A stretch of 64,000 bases of DNA from Weissella uvarum (GTDB lineage Bacteria; Bacillota; Bacilli; Lactobacillales; Lactobacillaceae): the NCBI RefSeq assembly GCF_016908785.1, contig NZ_JAFBEO010000001.1, forward strand, positions 186,001-250,000, given 5' to 3'. A program made the position numbers and the translations under genes. How positions within the stretch are numbered: the stretch's first letter is position 1; every line of letters begins with the position of its first letter. Below, piece by piece: positions 50,967 to 59,741 of the stretch. The notes below the pieces were generated by a model. That model was not told where the DNA came from, ran no database searches, and worked only from the letters and a program-made list of their open reading frames with translations.

Positions 50967-53816
50967 TTAATGGTTAGCTTGAGCAGCACGTTTACGATCA
51001 CGTTCCATAATTGGTCCAAGATACTGACCGGTATATGACTCAGGTACTTGCGCAATTTTCTCTGGAGTGCCAGTTGCCACAATTTGGCCACCACCCGCAC
51101 CACCTTCAGGTCCGAGATCAATGACCCAGTCAGCCGTCTTAATTACATCCAGATTATGTTCAATCACCAAAACAGTATTTCCGCCATCAACCAAGCGTTC
51201 TAACACGTCAAGCAAACGGGCAATATCATCCATGTGTAAGCCAGTCGTTGGCTCATCTAAAATGTAGAAAGTTTTACCAGTTGAGCGCCGTTGTAATTCA
51301 GAAGCTAACTTCATCCGTTGGGCTTCACCACCAGACAATGTGGTTGCTGATTGACCAAGTTTCACATAACCCAGGCCAACATCCACAATCGTTTGGAGCT
51401 TACGACGAATCTTTGGAATTGGCGCAAAAAATTCAACCGCTTCTTCGGTCGTCAAATTCAAAACATCCGCGATATTCAAATCACGATACTTTACTTCCAA
51501 GGTTTCCGAATTATAACGTGTCCCATGACAAACTTCACAGGTCACATACACATCAGGTAAGAAGTTCATCTCGATCTTGATGACCCCATCACCCTTACAT
51601 GCCTCACAGCGACCACCCTTGGTATTAAATGAGAATCGTCCTTTAGCGTATCCACGCAATTTGGCTTCATTAGTTTGTGCAAATAAGTCACGAATGTCAT
51701 CGAAGACTCCTGTATACGTTGCTGGGTTTGAACGTGGCGTTCGACCAATTGGGCTCTGATCAATATCAACAATTTTATCGATATTCTCTTCGCCAGTCAG
51801 CTTCTTAAACTTACCTGGCTTTTCAGAATTGTGATTTAACTTCGCCTTTAGAGCCCGCTTTAGAATTGTATTAACCAAAGTCGATTTACCTGACCCTGAA
51901 ACACCTGTCACAGCAATCATCTTCCCCAATGGGAAGTCAACCTTCACATTCTTTAAGTTATTTTCTTGGGCTCCAGTAATCGTAATTTTTTCGCCATTAC
52001 CTTTACGTCGTTTTTCTGGAACCGGAATAAACTTCTTTCCATTTAGATACTGTCCAGTTAGTGATTCAGGATTAGCTTCCACTTCGGCTGGTGTCCCGAC
52101 CGCCATGATTTCACCACCGTGTGAACCAGCACCAGGACCAACATCAATTAGATAATCAGCCGCGCGCATCGTATCTTCATCATGTTCAACCACAATCAAT
52201 GTATTCCCTAAATCACGCATCGCTTTCAATGAGCGAATCAAGCGGTCATTATCCCGTTGATGCAAACCGATTGATGGTTCATCAAGCACGTACATCACAC
52301 CAGATAAATTTGAACCAATCTGTGTTGCCAGACGAATTCGCTGTGCTTCACCACCAGACAAAGTCCGCGCTGAACGTGATAGGGTCAAATAATCCAACCC
52401 AACATCCTGTAAGAAATGCAAACGATCCGTAATTTCCTTGACGATTGGACGGGCAATCTGTTCATCCTGCTCCCCGAAAGTCAATTGTTGGAAGAAGGCT
52501 AATTCTTGATCAACTGGCCAATCAGAAACTTCCCCGATGTGATGTCCATCAATTTTAACAGACAAAGCAGCATCGTTAAGCCGATAACCATGACAGGCTG
52601 AACACGTCAATTCGTTCATATAACTACGCATTTGTTCACGCGTGAAATCTGAAGAAGATTCGTTATAACGCCGCTTGATGTTAGGAATTACCCCTTCGAA
52701 TTCTGTATCGACATCACGGACTCCACCAAAATCGTTCTCATAGTGGAAATGGAATTTTTCATCTGAACCATAAAGAACCTTATTTTGATCCTCCTCTGAA
52801 AGGTCTTCAAATGGTACATCCATTGGAATATTGTTTTGATCGGCAAATTGACGCAATAATTCAGGATAATACTTTGATGAAATTGGATTCCAAGCTGCGA
52901 TGGCGCCATCTTCTAACGTTAAACTTGGGTCAGGCACCACTAAGTCTGTATCAACTTCAAGGGTGATGCCTAATCCGCCACAAACTTCACAGGCCCCATC
53001 GGGTGCATTAAATGAAAAGAGTTGCGGTTCAAGGCCACCAACCGGATAATGTTTTAAGGCACCAGTATAGTGATCCGAGTATGTATAATCTTCACCCCGA
53101 ATCACATCTACAGTAACCAACCCATCCGCCATCCGTAAGGCAGACTCAAATGCTTCATATAAACGAGCATGTGATTCAGGCTTTAAAATAATTCGATCAA
53201 CAACAATCGCAATATCATGATACTTATTCTTATCCAAAGCAATGTCGTCACTCACTTCATGCATCTCACCGTCAACCATGATTCGGACAAAGCCTTCGCT
53301 TTTAATTTTATCAAGAACTGTAGCGTGTGATCCTCGCTTGTGTTGCACAATTGGCGCCAAAATTTGCATCCGACTACCGGGTTCTAATCGTTCTTCTAAA
53401 TCATTAAGCATCTGATCAATCGACGTTTTAACAATTACACCATCCTTATCAGGATCAGGCTGTCCGACGCGTGCATATAGCAAACGATAATAATCATTAA
53501 TTTCGGTAACTGTTCCAACCGTAGAACGGGGATTTTTTGAAGTTGTTTTTTGATCAATTGAAATTGCAGGGCTTAATCCATCAATTGAGTCCACATCAGG
53601 CTTATCCATCTGTCCCAAAAACTGACGAGCATAAGCTGATAGACTTTCAACATAACGGCGTTGTCCTTCCGCATATAAGGTATCGAAGGCCAATGAACTT
53701 TTTCCTGACCCTGATAAGCCCGTAATGACAACAAACTTATCGCGTGGAATTGCGACATCAACATTTTTTAAATTATGAGCTCGTGCTCCGTGGATTGTAA
53801 TCCAATCATGTGCCAT
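50967..53816 (-). CDS. uvrA: Excinuclease ABC subunit A
   Basis: Damage-recognition ATPase of nucleotide excision repair, 949 residues. Two ABC modules: Walker A GLSGSGKSSLAFDT (about 32) and GVSGSGKSTLVN (about 643), with signatures LSGGEAQRIRLA and LSGGEAQRMKLA. Zinc-binding cysteine clusters are visible (CEVCGGLG, CSACHG, CEACKGDG ... CEVCHG). ATG at 53816 follows AAGGAG; the extension to 53858 is rejected. It is the host gene on the right side of the element and is uninterrupted. Confidence 0.97.
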   Translation of the reverse strand: MAHDWITIHGARAHNLKNVDVAIPRDKFVVITGLSGSGKSSLAFDTLYAEGQRRYVESLSAYARQFLGQMDKPDVDSIDGLSPAISIDQKTTSKNPRSTVGTVTEINDYYRLLYARVGQPDPDKDGVIVKTSIDQMLNDLEERLEPGSRMQILAPIVQHKRGSHATVLDKIKSEGFVRIMVDGEMHEVSDDIALDKNKYHDIAIVVDRIILKPESHARLYEAFESALRMADGLVTVDVIRGEDYTYSDHYTGALKHYPVGGLEPQLFSFNAPDGACEVCGGLGITLEVDTDLVVPDPSLTLEDGAIAAWNPISSKYYPELLRQFADQNNIPMDVPFEDLSEEDQNKVLYGSDEKFHFHYENDFGGVRDVDTEFEGVIPNIKRRYNESSSDFTREQMRSYMNELTCSACHGYRLNDAALSVKIDGHHIGEVSDWPVDQELAFFQQLTFGEQDEQIARPIVKEITDRLHFLQDVGLDYLTLSRSARTLSGGEAQRIRLATQIGSNLSGVMYVLDEPSIGLHQRDNDRLIRSLKAMRDLGNTLIVVEHDEDTMRAADYLIDVGPGAGSHGGEIMAVGTPAEVEANPESLTGQYLNGKKFIPVPEKRRKGNGEKITITGAQENNLKNVKVDFPLGKMIAVTGVSGSGKSTLVNTILKRALKAKLNHNSEKPGKFKKLTGEENIDKIVDIDQSPIGRTPRSNPATYTGVFDDIRDLFAQTNEAKLRGYAKGRFSFNTKGGRCEACKGDGVIKIEMNFLPDVYVTCEVCHGTRYNSETLEVKYRDLNIADVLNLTTEEAVEFFAPIPKIRRKLQTIVDVGLGYVKLGQSATTLSGGEAQRMKLASELQRRSTGKTFYILDEPTTGLHMDDIARLLDVLERLVDGGNTVLVIEHNLDVIKTADWVIDLGPEGGAGGGQIVATGTPEKIAQVPESYTGQYLGPIMERDRKRAAQANH

Positions 53817-54019
53817 GTTGCGCTCCTTACTTTGACTTACTTTAAATTCGTTAACCATTATACAGGTATTTACGTTGAAATGTTAGGTAAAAGCTAATTT
53901 TTACGTTCATTTGTATAAATTTGTCTTTAACTTACCGCATTTTAATCACTTTAGCTACCAAATTTATTTAGTGCCCTCTATAATGAAAGCTAGATAACTA
54001 CATTTTAAGGAGGAGCAGT

Positions 54020-54358
54020 ATGAAATTTGTTGATTCCAAGCCTTGGAGCTTGAATTGGATTTTAGAACATATTGCGTCCGCAATTTTACTCCTAGCAACT
54101 GTCCTAGCAGCCGCTTCGGCGCTAACTGCCCTCATTATTGCTGTTGAGGAAATTGTCGTCTTTGTCTTTACGCACCATTTTATTAATACGTATACCAACG
54201 TTTATCACAACGCCTTACAAACTGTGTTATGGCATTTCGTGATTATTTTTGTGGTCATTACTTTTTGGTCACTATTAGATACCTTTACTATCCGACCTCA
54301 AATGGAAGCGGCTGAAGAGGCGCATCATTCTGAAGAAAACGAGCATAATCATGACTAA
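54020..54358 (+). CDS. Two-helix membrane protein with His-rich tail, unknown
   Basis: A 112-residue protein: two hydrophobic helices (about 16-50 and 66-88) and a charged, His-rich C-terminus (EEAHHSEENEHNHD). The family is not recognised. A strong AAGGAGGAG site and a TATAAT (53979) upstream. It overlaps the LacI-type gene by 8 nt, so the two are coupled. Confidence 0.7.
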   Translation: MKFVDSKPWSLNWILEHIASAILLLATVLAAASALTALIIAVEEIVVFVFTHHFINTYTNVYHNALQTVLWHFVIIFVVITFWSLLDTFTIRPQMEAAEEAHHSEENEHNHD

Positions 54359-55337
54359 AGTTACTATCACCGACGTTGCCAATGAAGTTGGCATCTCAAA
54401 AACAACCGTTTCGCGCTATTTAAACGGGCAATTTGACCGCATTAATGTTAAAACCCAAGCTGCTATTCAAGAAGCCATTGACCGTCTCGGTTACGTGCCA
54501 AATCAACAGGCACGTTCATTAAAATTGAAAGAGTCTAAATTAATCGGTTTAGTCGTTGCAGATATGGCAAACGTCTATTCTTCTTATTTAATTAGTGGAA
54601 TTCAAGCTGTCTTACGTGAACAAGGCTACAGTCTCATGATGTTTGATTCAGCCAATCAGCTAACGCAAGAGAAACATGCGATTCAACAAGTCATGGCCGC
54701 TAATGTTGATGGTTTAATTTTACAACCGCTGGCGCAAACAAGTGACCACTATCAATTCTTAATTGAAACGAGTTTGCCCGTTGTCCTCGTCGATCGGCAA
54801 ACAACACCGGCAATTTGGCCTAGCGTGACCTCTGATAATTACAATGCATCACACAATATGGCAGAATTGTTACAAAAAAGACATTATAACCATATTATTT
54901 TCTTAGATACTGCCGGAGAAAATCCTTGGTCCAACAAATTGCGCTATGATGGGGTTTCAAGTGTAAGCAAGGCCCATCAGATGGACCTTACTTACCTGCA
55001 AATCAACGATCATGATTATCACCCACTTCTAACCCAACTCACACATACCACTCAGGATGTCCCAGCTATTTTTGCTGCAAATGGTGAAATTTTGACCGCC
55101 TGCTTGCGTTGGTTGAAAGATCAACAATTCAAGATTCCGGTTGATGTGGGAATCGCTGGTTATGATGATTCTACCCTGGGTGAGCTATTCAACCCTGGTA
55201 TCACAGCAATTGAGCAGAATCCGCAATTAATTGGTCGCACAACGGCAGAGCTATTGTTAAAACGTCTTAAAGAAGCCACGGGCGATTTAGAACAAATTGA
55301 GATTCCGAGTCAACTTGTGGAACGTGCATCAATTTAA
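54351..55337 (+). CDS. LacI/GalR-family transcriptional regulator
   Basis: A 328-residue regulator. N-terminal HTH TITDVANEVGISKTTVSRYLNG and hinge helix (QARSLKLKESKLIGLVV), then a periplasmic-binding-protein-like effector domain (ISGIQAVLREQGYSLMMFDS, VDGLILQPL, LPVVLVDRQ, VDVGIAGYDDSTLGELFNPGITAIEQNP, IGRTTAELLLKRL). Effector unknown; likely a sugar or a phosphorylated derivative. Next genes on the strand are the wall hydrolases and, further on, a GntP-type permease, which might be targets. Confidence 0.92.
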   Translation: MTKVTITDVANEVGISKTTVSRYLNGQFDRINVKTQAAIQEAIDRLGYVPNQQARSLKLKESKLIGLVVADMANVYSSYLISGIQAVLREQGYSLMMFDSANQLTQEKHAIQQVMAANVDGLILQPLAQTSDHYQFLIETSLPVVLVDRQTTPAIWPSVTSDNYNASHNMAELLQKRHYNHIIFLDTAGENPWSNKLRYDGVSSVSKAHQMDLTYLQINDHDYHPLLTQLTHTTQDVPAIFAANGEILTACLRWLKDQQFKIPVDVGIAGYDDSTLGELFNPGITAIEQNPQLIGRTTAELLLKRLKEATGDLEQIEIPSQLVERASI

Positions 55338-55350
55338 TATAGTCCAATCA

Positions 55351-55382
55351 AGCATATCGTAATATTACGATGTGCTTTTTAT
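55351..55382 (+). terminator. Terminator after the LacI-type gene
   Basis: A 12-bp stem AGCATATCGTAA/TTACGATGTGCT (one T-G) then T6. Confidence 0.85.
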
Positions 55383-55532
55383 ATTTCAAAATAACACAAA
55401 CAGATGACATAATTATCGAAATAAGTTATCTTCTCTTCATCTCTCTGAAAAACTCAATCGGTATGATGTAATTTGTTCGAGTCATACATATGCAATTCAA
55501 AAATTATTGAAAGAGAGATAGGAGCTATTTTG

Positions 55533-57401
55533 ATGCCAAACACTAATCGTTCAAAACCGACTAATTCCGGAAAATTATGGCTAAGTGCCCTTGTGGGAAC
55601 TTTTGCCCTATTAGGCGGCGCACAACACGCAGCAGCTGATGACGTTGCTAATCAAAACAACGAAAATCCTGCTACAGTTAGCAAGCAGCAAACTGCATCT
55701 ACTTCAACTACCACAAACGAAATCACATTGAGCGCAACTGCTTCATCACAAGTTGTCTCAACTAGTGCAACAGCTCAAACAAGTAATCAACAATCAACAG
55801 AAGCAAAGTCAGCTGTAACTTCACAGTCTGTTACTTCTCAATCAGCTAGCGCTCAATCAACTTCTGCAACGAGTTCTCAATCTGCTTCATCACAAGCACA
55901 ATCAAAGTCAGTCAGTTCTCAAGCAGTTTCATCTCAAGCTAGCTCAAAGTCAACCACTACTACACAATCAACTTCAGCATCAAGCAACGCCCAAAGCACA
56001 TCGACTTCGAACAAGAGTGCTGTTGCTAAGCCACAAGTTAAGTCAACCGTTAAGAATGGTTGGGTTGCTGGAAAATACTATTTGAATGATAAACTTGCGC
56101 AAGGCGCAGTTAAGATTAACAATCAACAGTATTTCTTTGATCAAAATGGTAAGCCTATTACAGGACTCCGTTGGCGAATCGATATCAATGGTAAGAAGCA
56201 ACTAGAAGCTTACGGTTCTAACTACATCCGTATTGTGAATGGTTATTACCGTCCAAATGCTAAGCAAACTTATTACTTTAACCAATATGGTAATGCCATT
56301 ACTGGTACTAAGTGGCGGACTGATATCAATGGTCAAAAGCAATTAGAAGCTTTTGATAAGAATCACTTGCGTGTCGTGAATGACTATTATCGTCCAAACG
56401 CTAAGCAAGCTTATTACTTTAACCAATATGGTAATGCCATTACTGGTACTAAGTGGCGGACTGACGTCAATGGTAAGAAACAATTAGAAGCCTTTGATAA
56501 AAATCATTTGCGCATTGTGAACGGTTATTACCGTCCCAACGCCAAGCAAACTTATTACTTTAACCAATATGGTAATGCCATTACTGGTACTAAGTGGCGG
56601 ACTGATATCAACGGTAAGAAGCAATTAGAAGCCTTTGATAAAAACCATTTGCGCATTGTGAACGGCTACTACCGCCCCAATGCTAAGCAAGCCTATTACC
56701 TAAACCAATATGGTAATGCCATTACTGGTACTAAGTGGCGTATTGATGCAAATGGTAAAAAGCAATTAGAAGCTTTTGATAAGAATCATTTGCGGATTAC
56801 AAATAACTATTTCAAGCAAAACAACAACACCGTTTATTATTTCAATCAATACGGAAACGCCGTAACAGGCTTGCGTAAGATTTCTGGTTCAAAGTATGAA
56901 TATTATGATAAGAACCACAAACGTGTGCATAATCAAACGATTGTCCTTAACGCTAACACAGCTTATCGTTTCGACAACAATGGATTGGCTAAGCGTAACA
57001 ACTATGGCCAAGTCATTAACTATCGCAACGTTAAAAATGCTGGTACCATTGGTTTCTACTTCGGTGGTCATACCTACCCTCCTTACCAATGTACCGCTTT
57101 TGTGGCTAATATCTTAGCTTCACAAGGTGTTTCAAAGAGTAAGTTCTACAACCTTGGAAATGGTGCTCAATGGAGTAGCCAAGCCCGTGCTCGTGGTATC
57201 AAGGTTGATCGTAAGCCACAAGTTGGCGCTGTCATCTCATTTGCTGGTGGTGGTTATTCTGGTTACGGTCACGTTGGTTACATTAAGCAAGTTAACAGCG
57301 ATGGTAGCTTTATCATTGCCGAAGGAAATTTTGCTGGACGGGCCTACAATGAACGTCGCGTTACAATGAGCGAACCAATCGCCGGGATTATTCATTTTTA
57401 A
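55533..57401 (+). CDS. Secreted repeat protein with C-terminal CHAP domain
   Basis: A 622-residue wall hydrolase. Signal peptide with a KxYKxGKxW-like motif (KPTNSGKLW, third position Thr), cleavage near AAADD; a Ser/Thr/Gln-rich linker to about 170; 47-residue (141-bp) repeats of the YG/cell-wall- or glucan-binding type (YYRPNAKQ-YYFNQYGNAITGT-WR-D-NGKKQLEAF) from about 170 to 490; and a CHAP domain (about 510-622) with Cys in PYQCTAFV, His in YGHVGYI, and EGNFAG. ATG at 55533 follows AGGAG. First of three related surface proteins. Confidence 0.92.
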   Translation: MPNTNRSKPTNSGKLWLSALVGTFALLGGAQHAAADDVANQNNENPATVSKQQTASTSTTTNEITLSATASSQVVSTSATAQTSNQQSTEAKSAVTSQSVTSQSASAQSTSATSSQSASSQAQSKSVSSQAVSSQASSKSTTTTQSTSASSNAQSTSTSNKSAVAKPQVKSTVKNGWVAGKYYLNDKLAQGAVKINNQQYFFDQNGKPITGLRWRIDINGKKQLEAYGSNYIRIVNGYYRPNAKQTYYFNQYGNAITGTKWRTDINGQKQLEAFDKNHLRVVNDYYRPNAKQAYYFNQYGNAITGTKWRTDVNGKKQLEAFDKNHLRIVNGYYRPNAKQTYYFNQYGNAITGTKWRTDINGKKQLEAFDKNHLRIVNGYYRPNAKQAYYLNQYGNAITGTKWRIDANGKKQLEAFDKNHLRITNNYFKQNNNTVYYFNQYGNAVTGLRKISGSKYEYYDKNHKRVHNQTIVLNANTAYRFDNNGLAKRNNYGQVINYRNVKNAGTIGFYFGGHTYPPYQCTAFVANILASQGVSKSKFYNLGNGAQWSSQARARGIKVDRKPQVGAVISFAGGGYSGYGHVGYIKQVNSDGSFIIAEGNFAGRAYNERRVTMSEPIAGIIHF

Positions 57402-57408
57402 TTATTAA

Positions 57409-57434
57409 AGAACAGGCTTAGGCCTGTTTTTTTT
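57409..57434 (+). terminator. Terminator after the CHAP repeat protein
   Basis: Stem AACAGGC/GCCTGTT (57411-57417 with 57422-57428), TTAG loop, then T8. Confidence 0.88.
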
Positions 57435-57530
57435 ACGCTTAAAGCCGGCATGCTTTGCCGATTGCTTATCCTCACGATCATTAATGGCTTTTTCTTAAGC
57501 CTACAATGTCATTAGCATTAAAAGAAGATA

Positions 57531-57565
57531 AAAAAAGGACTGGTTTAATAACTAGTCCTTTTTTT
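57531..57565. terminator. Bidirectional terminator-like hairpin
   Basis: Stem AGGACT/AGTCCT (57536-57541 with 57554-57559) between A6 and T7. No gene lies between it and the previous terminator. It may insulate the next gene. Confidence 0.7.
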
Positions 57566-57653
57566 GTCGCATTCAATACACTATAATTAATTGGTATATA
57601 TTATAATTGTATATTTGATTTGTATCGATATACACAATTTAAGGAGTTAAAAA

Positions 57654-59618
57654 ATGGGAAATAAGCAACGAGTTAAGCTATATAAGAGTGGAAAGCTCTG
57701 GGTGAGTGCACTAGTTGGATCAGCAATGTTGAGTTTGGGAGGCGTAGCAAACGCTGATGAAGTGAAGTCTAGTGTTACAACACCAGAAGCCATGCAAACA
57801 ACACAAACTCAGTCTTCTGAGCAAGCATCAACAGTGGCTAACACCACAGTGAGCGCCGCAATGACCTCAGAACAAAGTGCCCCATCAATGAGCCAAGCAG
57901 TCAGTGAATCTCAAGGCAGCAAGGTAATTGACCAAAGTGCAGTGACAGAATCAAAGGCAACGAGTGAGACAAATTCAACTCAATCAAGTCAAAGCGCTAC
58001 TAGCCAAGTTGAATCAAACAGCACGAAACAATCTGCTGGATCAGTAGCATCAAAAACAACGGATAAAAGTGCTACTACTTCTAACTCAATGACTACACCT
58101 AAAAGTCAAAATGCATCAACTTCAGCGACTGAAACTAAACCAACTCCCGTCGTAAAAAACGGTTGGATTAATGGTAAATATTATAAGAATGGTGTTGTGG
58201 CAACAGGTTATCAAAAAATTGGGAACCAATATTACTATTTTGATGCCAATGGGAATGCCTACAAGGGCTTGCGTCAATATAAAGATGCCAATGGTAAATT
58301 GCATTTAGAATTTTATAATAATGATTTCAGCCGGGCACAAAACAAGCGTATTTTTGCTGACAACCACTATTATTACTTTGATCAGAATGGTCAAGCGATT
58401 ATCGGTTTGCGTCGATACAAGGATGCTAACAGTAAGCAATATCTAGAATTCTATAGTTCTAACTTTGCTGGTGCCCATAACAAGCGCATCAAGACCAATG
58501 ATCATTATTATTACTTTGATAAGAACGGCTTGGCCATCACTGGTTTACGTCAATATAAAGATGCCAACGGCAAGCTACATTTAGAATTTTATAGTTCTAA
58601 CTTTGCCGGTGCTCGTAATAAGCGCATCAAAACAGCTAACCACTACTATTTCTTCAATAAGAATGGTAAGGCCATCAATGGTGTACGTAAGTTTAAGGAT
58701 TCAAAGGGTAAGCAACACTTAGAGTTCTATAGTTCAAACTTTGCTGGTGCCCGTAACAAGCGTGTTAAGACAAACGGACATTACTACTACTTGAACAACA
58801 CAGGTCAAGCGATTACTGGTTTCCGTGGCTATAAAGATGCCAAGGGTAAGAACCAACTAGAATTCTACAGCTCAAACTTTGCTGGTGCTCGCAATAAGAG
58901 TATCCTCCAAAAAGGGAGCTACTACTTCTTTAATAAGTATGGCCATGCCATCACGGGTAAGCGTTACTATAAGAACACGATGGAATTTTACCAAAGCAAC
59001 TTTAAGCGTCTAACAAATGCTTGGAAGACGTTGAGTAATACACGTTACCATTTCAATAGCAAGGGTCGTGTTGATCAAGCATTGTTGAACTACACATACT
59101 ACTCACAATTGAACCAAGGTGCCCCACAAGGTTGTGAAGGCGCCTCAATGCAAATTGCATTGTCACACAAAAAGCGTGCTGTGCCTGGTTTGCCAAGCAT
59201 CTATCGCAAGGTGCCAGTTGGTTACGGTGTTAACCCAGGTAAGGGATTCTATGGTAACCCATTTGGACACGGTAGCCGTTACACTGAAACTATCTTTGCT
59301 AATCCATTAGCAAAAGCATTTAAAAACATGGGAGCCGCTGACATCACGGGTGCTGGTACTTCACAGATTATTAAGGAGCTAACACGGTCTAATGCTGTTG
59401 TAACCTGGGCAGACTATTACTGGCGTTTGTCAGGCCAACATGCTTTCCACGTTATGACAATTGTTGGATACCGTCCTGGTCAATTCTTAATTGCTGATCC
59501 ATACGCTACTAGCAAGCGCACAATGTGGGTATCACAAAGCACTTGGGCCTACATTAACAAGAACACGAAGGCACTTGGTTGGAACACACCAAAGTCTATG
59601 AACATGGTTATTCGTTAA
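57654..59618 (+). CDS. Secreted repeat protein with C39-like peptidase domain
   Basis: A 654-residue protein. Signal peptide with a clear KxYKxGKxW motif (KLYKSGKLW), cleavage near NADE; Ser/Thr-rich linker; 46-residue (138-bp) repeats (YYYFDKNGLAITGLRQYKDANGK-HLEFYSSNFAGA-NKRI) from about 166 to 460; C-terminal peptidase_C39_2-like domain (about 476-654) with Cys in QGCEGASMQIAL, His in HAFHVMTIVGY and Asp in IADPYA. Intact catalytic set. Target unknown: wall peptide bonds or a secreted peptide. Start after AAGGAG. Confidence 0.9.
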   Translation: MGNKQRVKLYKSGKLWVSALVGSAMLSLGGVANADEVKSSVTTPEAMQTTQTQSSEQASTVANTTVSAAMTSEQSAPSMSQAVSESQGSKVIDQSAVTESKATSETNSTQSSQSATSQVESNSTKQSAGSVASKTTDKSATTSNSMTTPKSQNASTSATETKPTPVVKNGWINGKYYKNGVVATGYQKIGNQYYYFDANGNAYKGLRQYKDANGKLHLEFYNNDFSRAQNKRIFADNHYYYFDQNGQAIIGLRRYKDANSKQYLEFYSSNFAGAHNKRIKTNDHYYYFDKNGLAITGLRQYKDANGKLHLEFYSSNFAGARNKRIKTANHYYFFNKNGKAINGVRKFKDSKGKQHLEFYSSNFAGARNKRVKTNGHYYYLNNTGQAITGFRGYKDAKGKNQLEFYSSNFAGARNKSILQKGSYYFFNKYGHAITGKRYYKNTMEFYQSNFKRLTNAWKTLSNTRYHFNSKGRVDQALLNYTYYSQLNQGAPQGCEGASMQIALSHKKRAVPGLPSIYRKVPVGYGVNPGKGFYGNPFGHGSRYTETIFANPLAKAFKNMGAADITGAGTSQIIKELTRSNAVVTWADYYWRLSGQHAFHVMTIVGYRPGQFLIADPYATSKRTMWVSQSTWAYINKNTKALGWNTPKSMNMVIR

Positions 59619-59623
59619 TTTAC

Positions 59624-59656
59624 CAAAAACACTGAATGTAAATTCAGTGTTTTTTT
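59624..59656 (+). terminator. Terminator after the C39-like protein
   Basis: Stem AACACTGAAT/ATTCAGTGTT (59628-59637 with 59642-59651), GTAA loop, T7. Confidence 0.9.
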
Positions 59657-59741
59657 GTAAATATGATTGTTACACAGCTGTAATTCACTCATTAAATTTT
59701 TAGTTTATACTGATGGACATTAAGGAGTGAAATACATACAA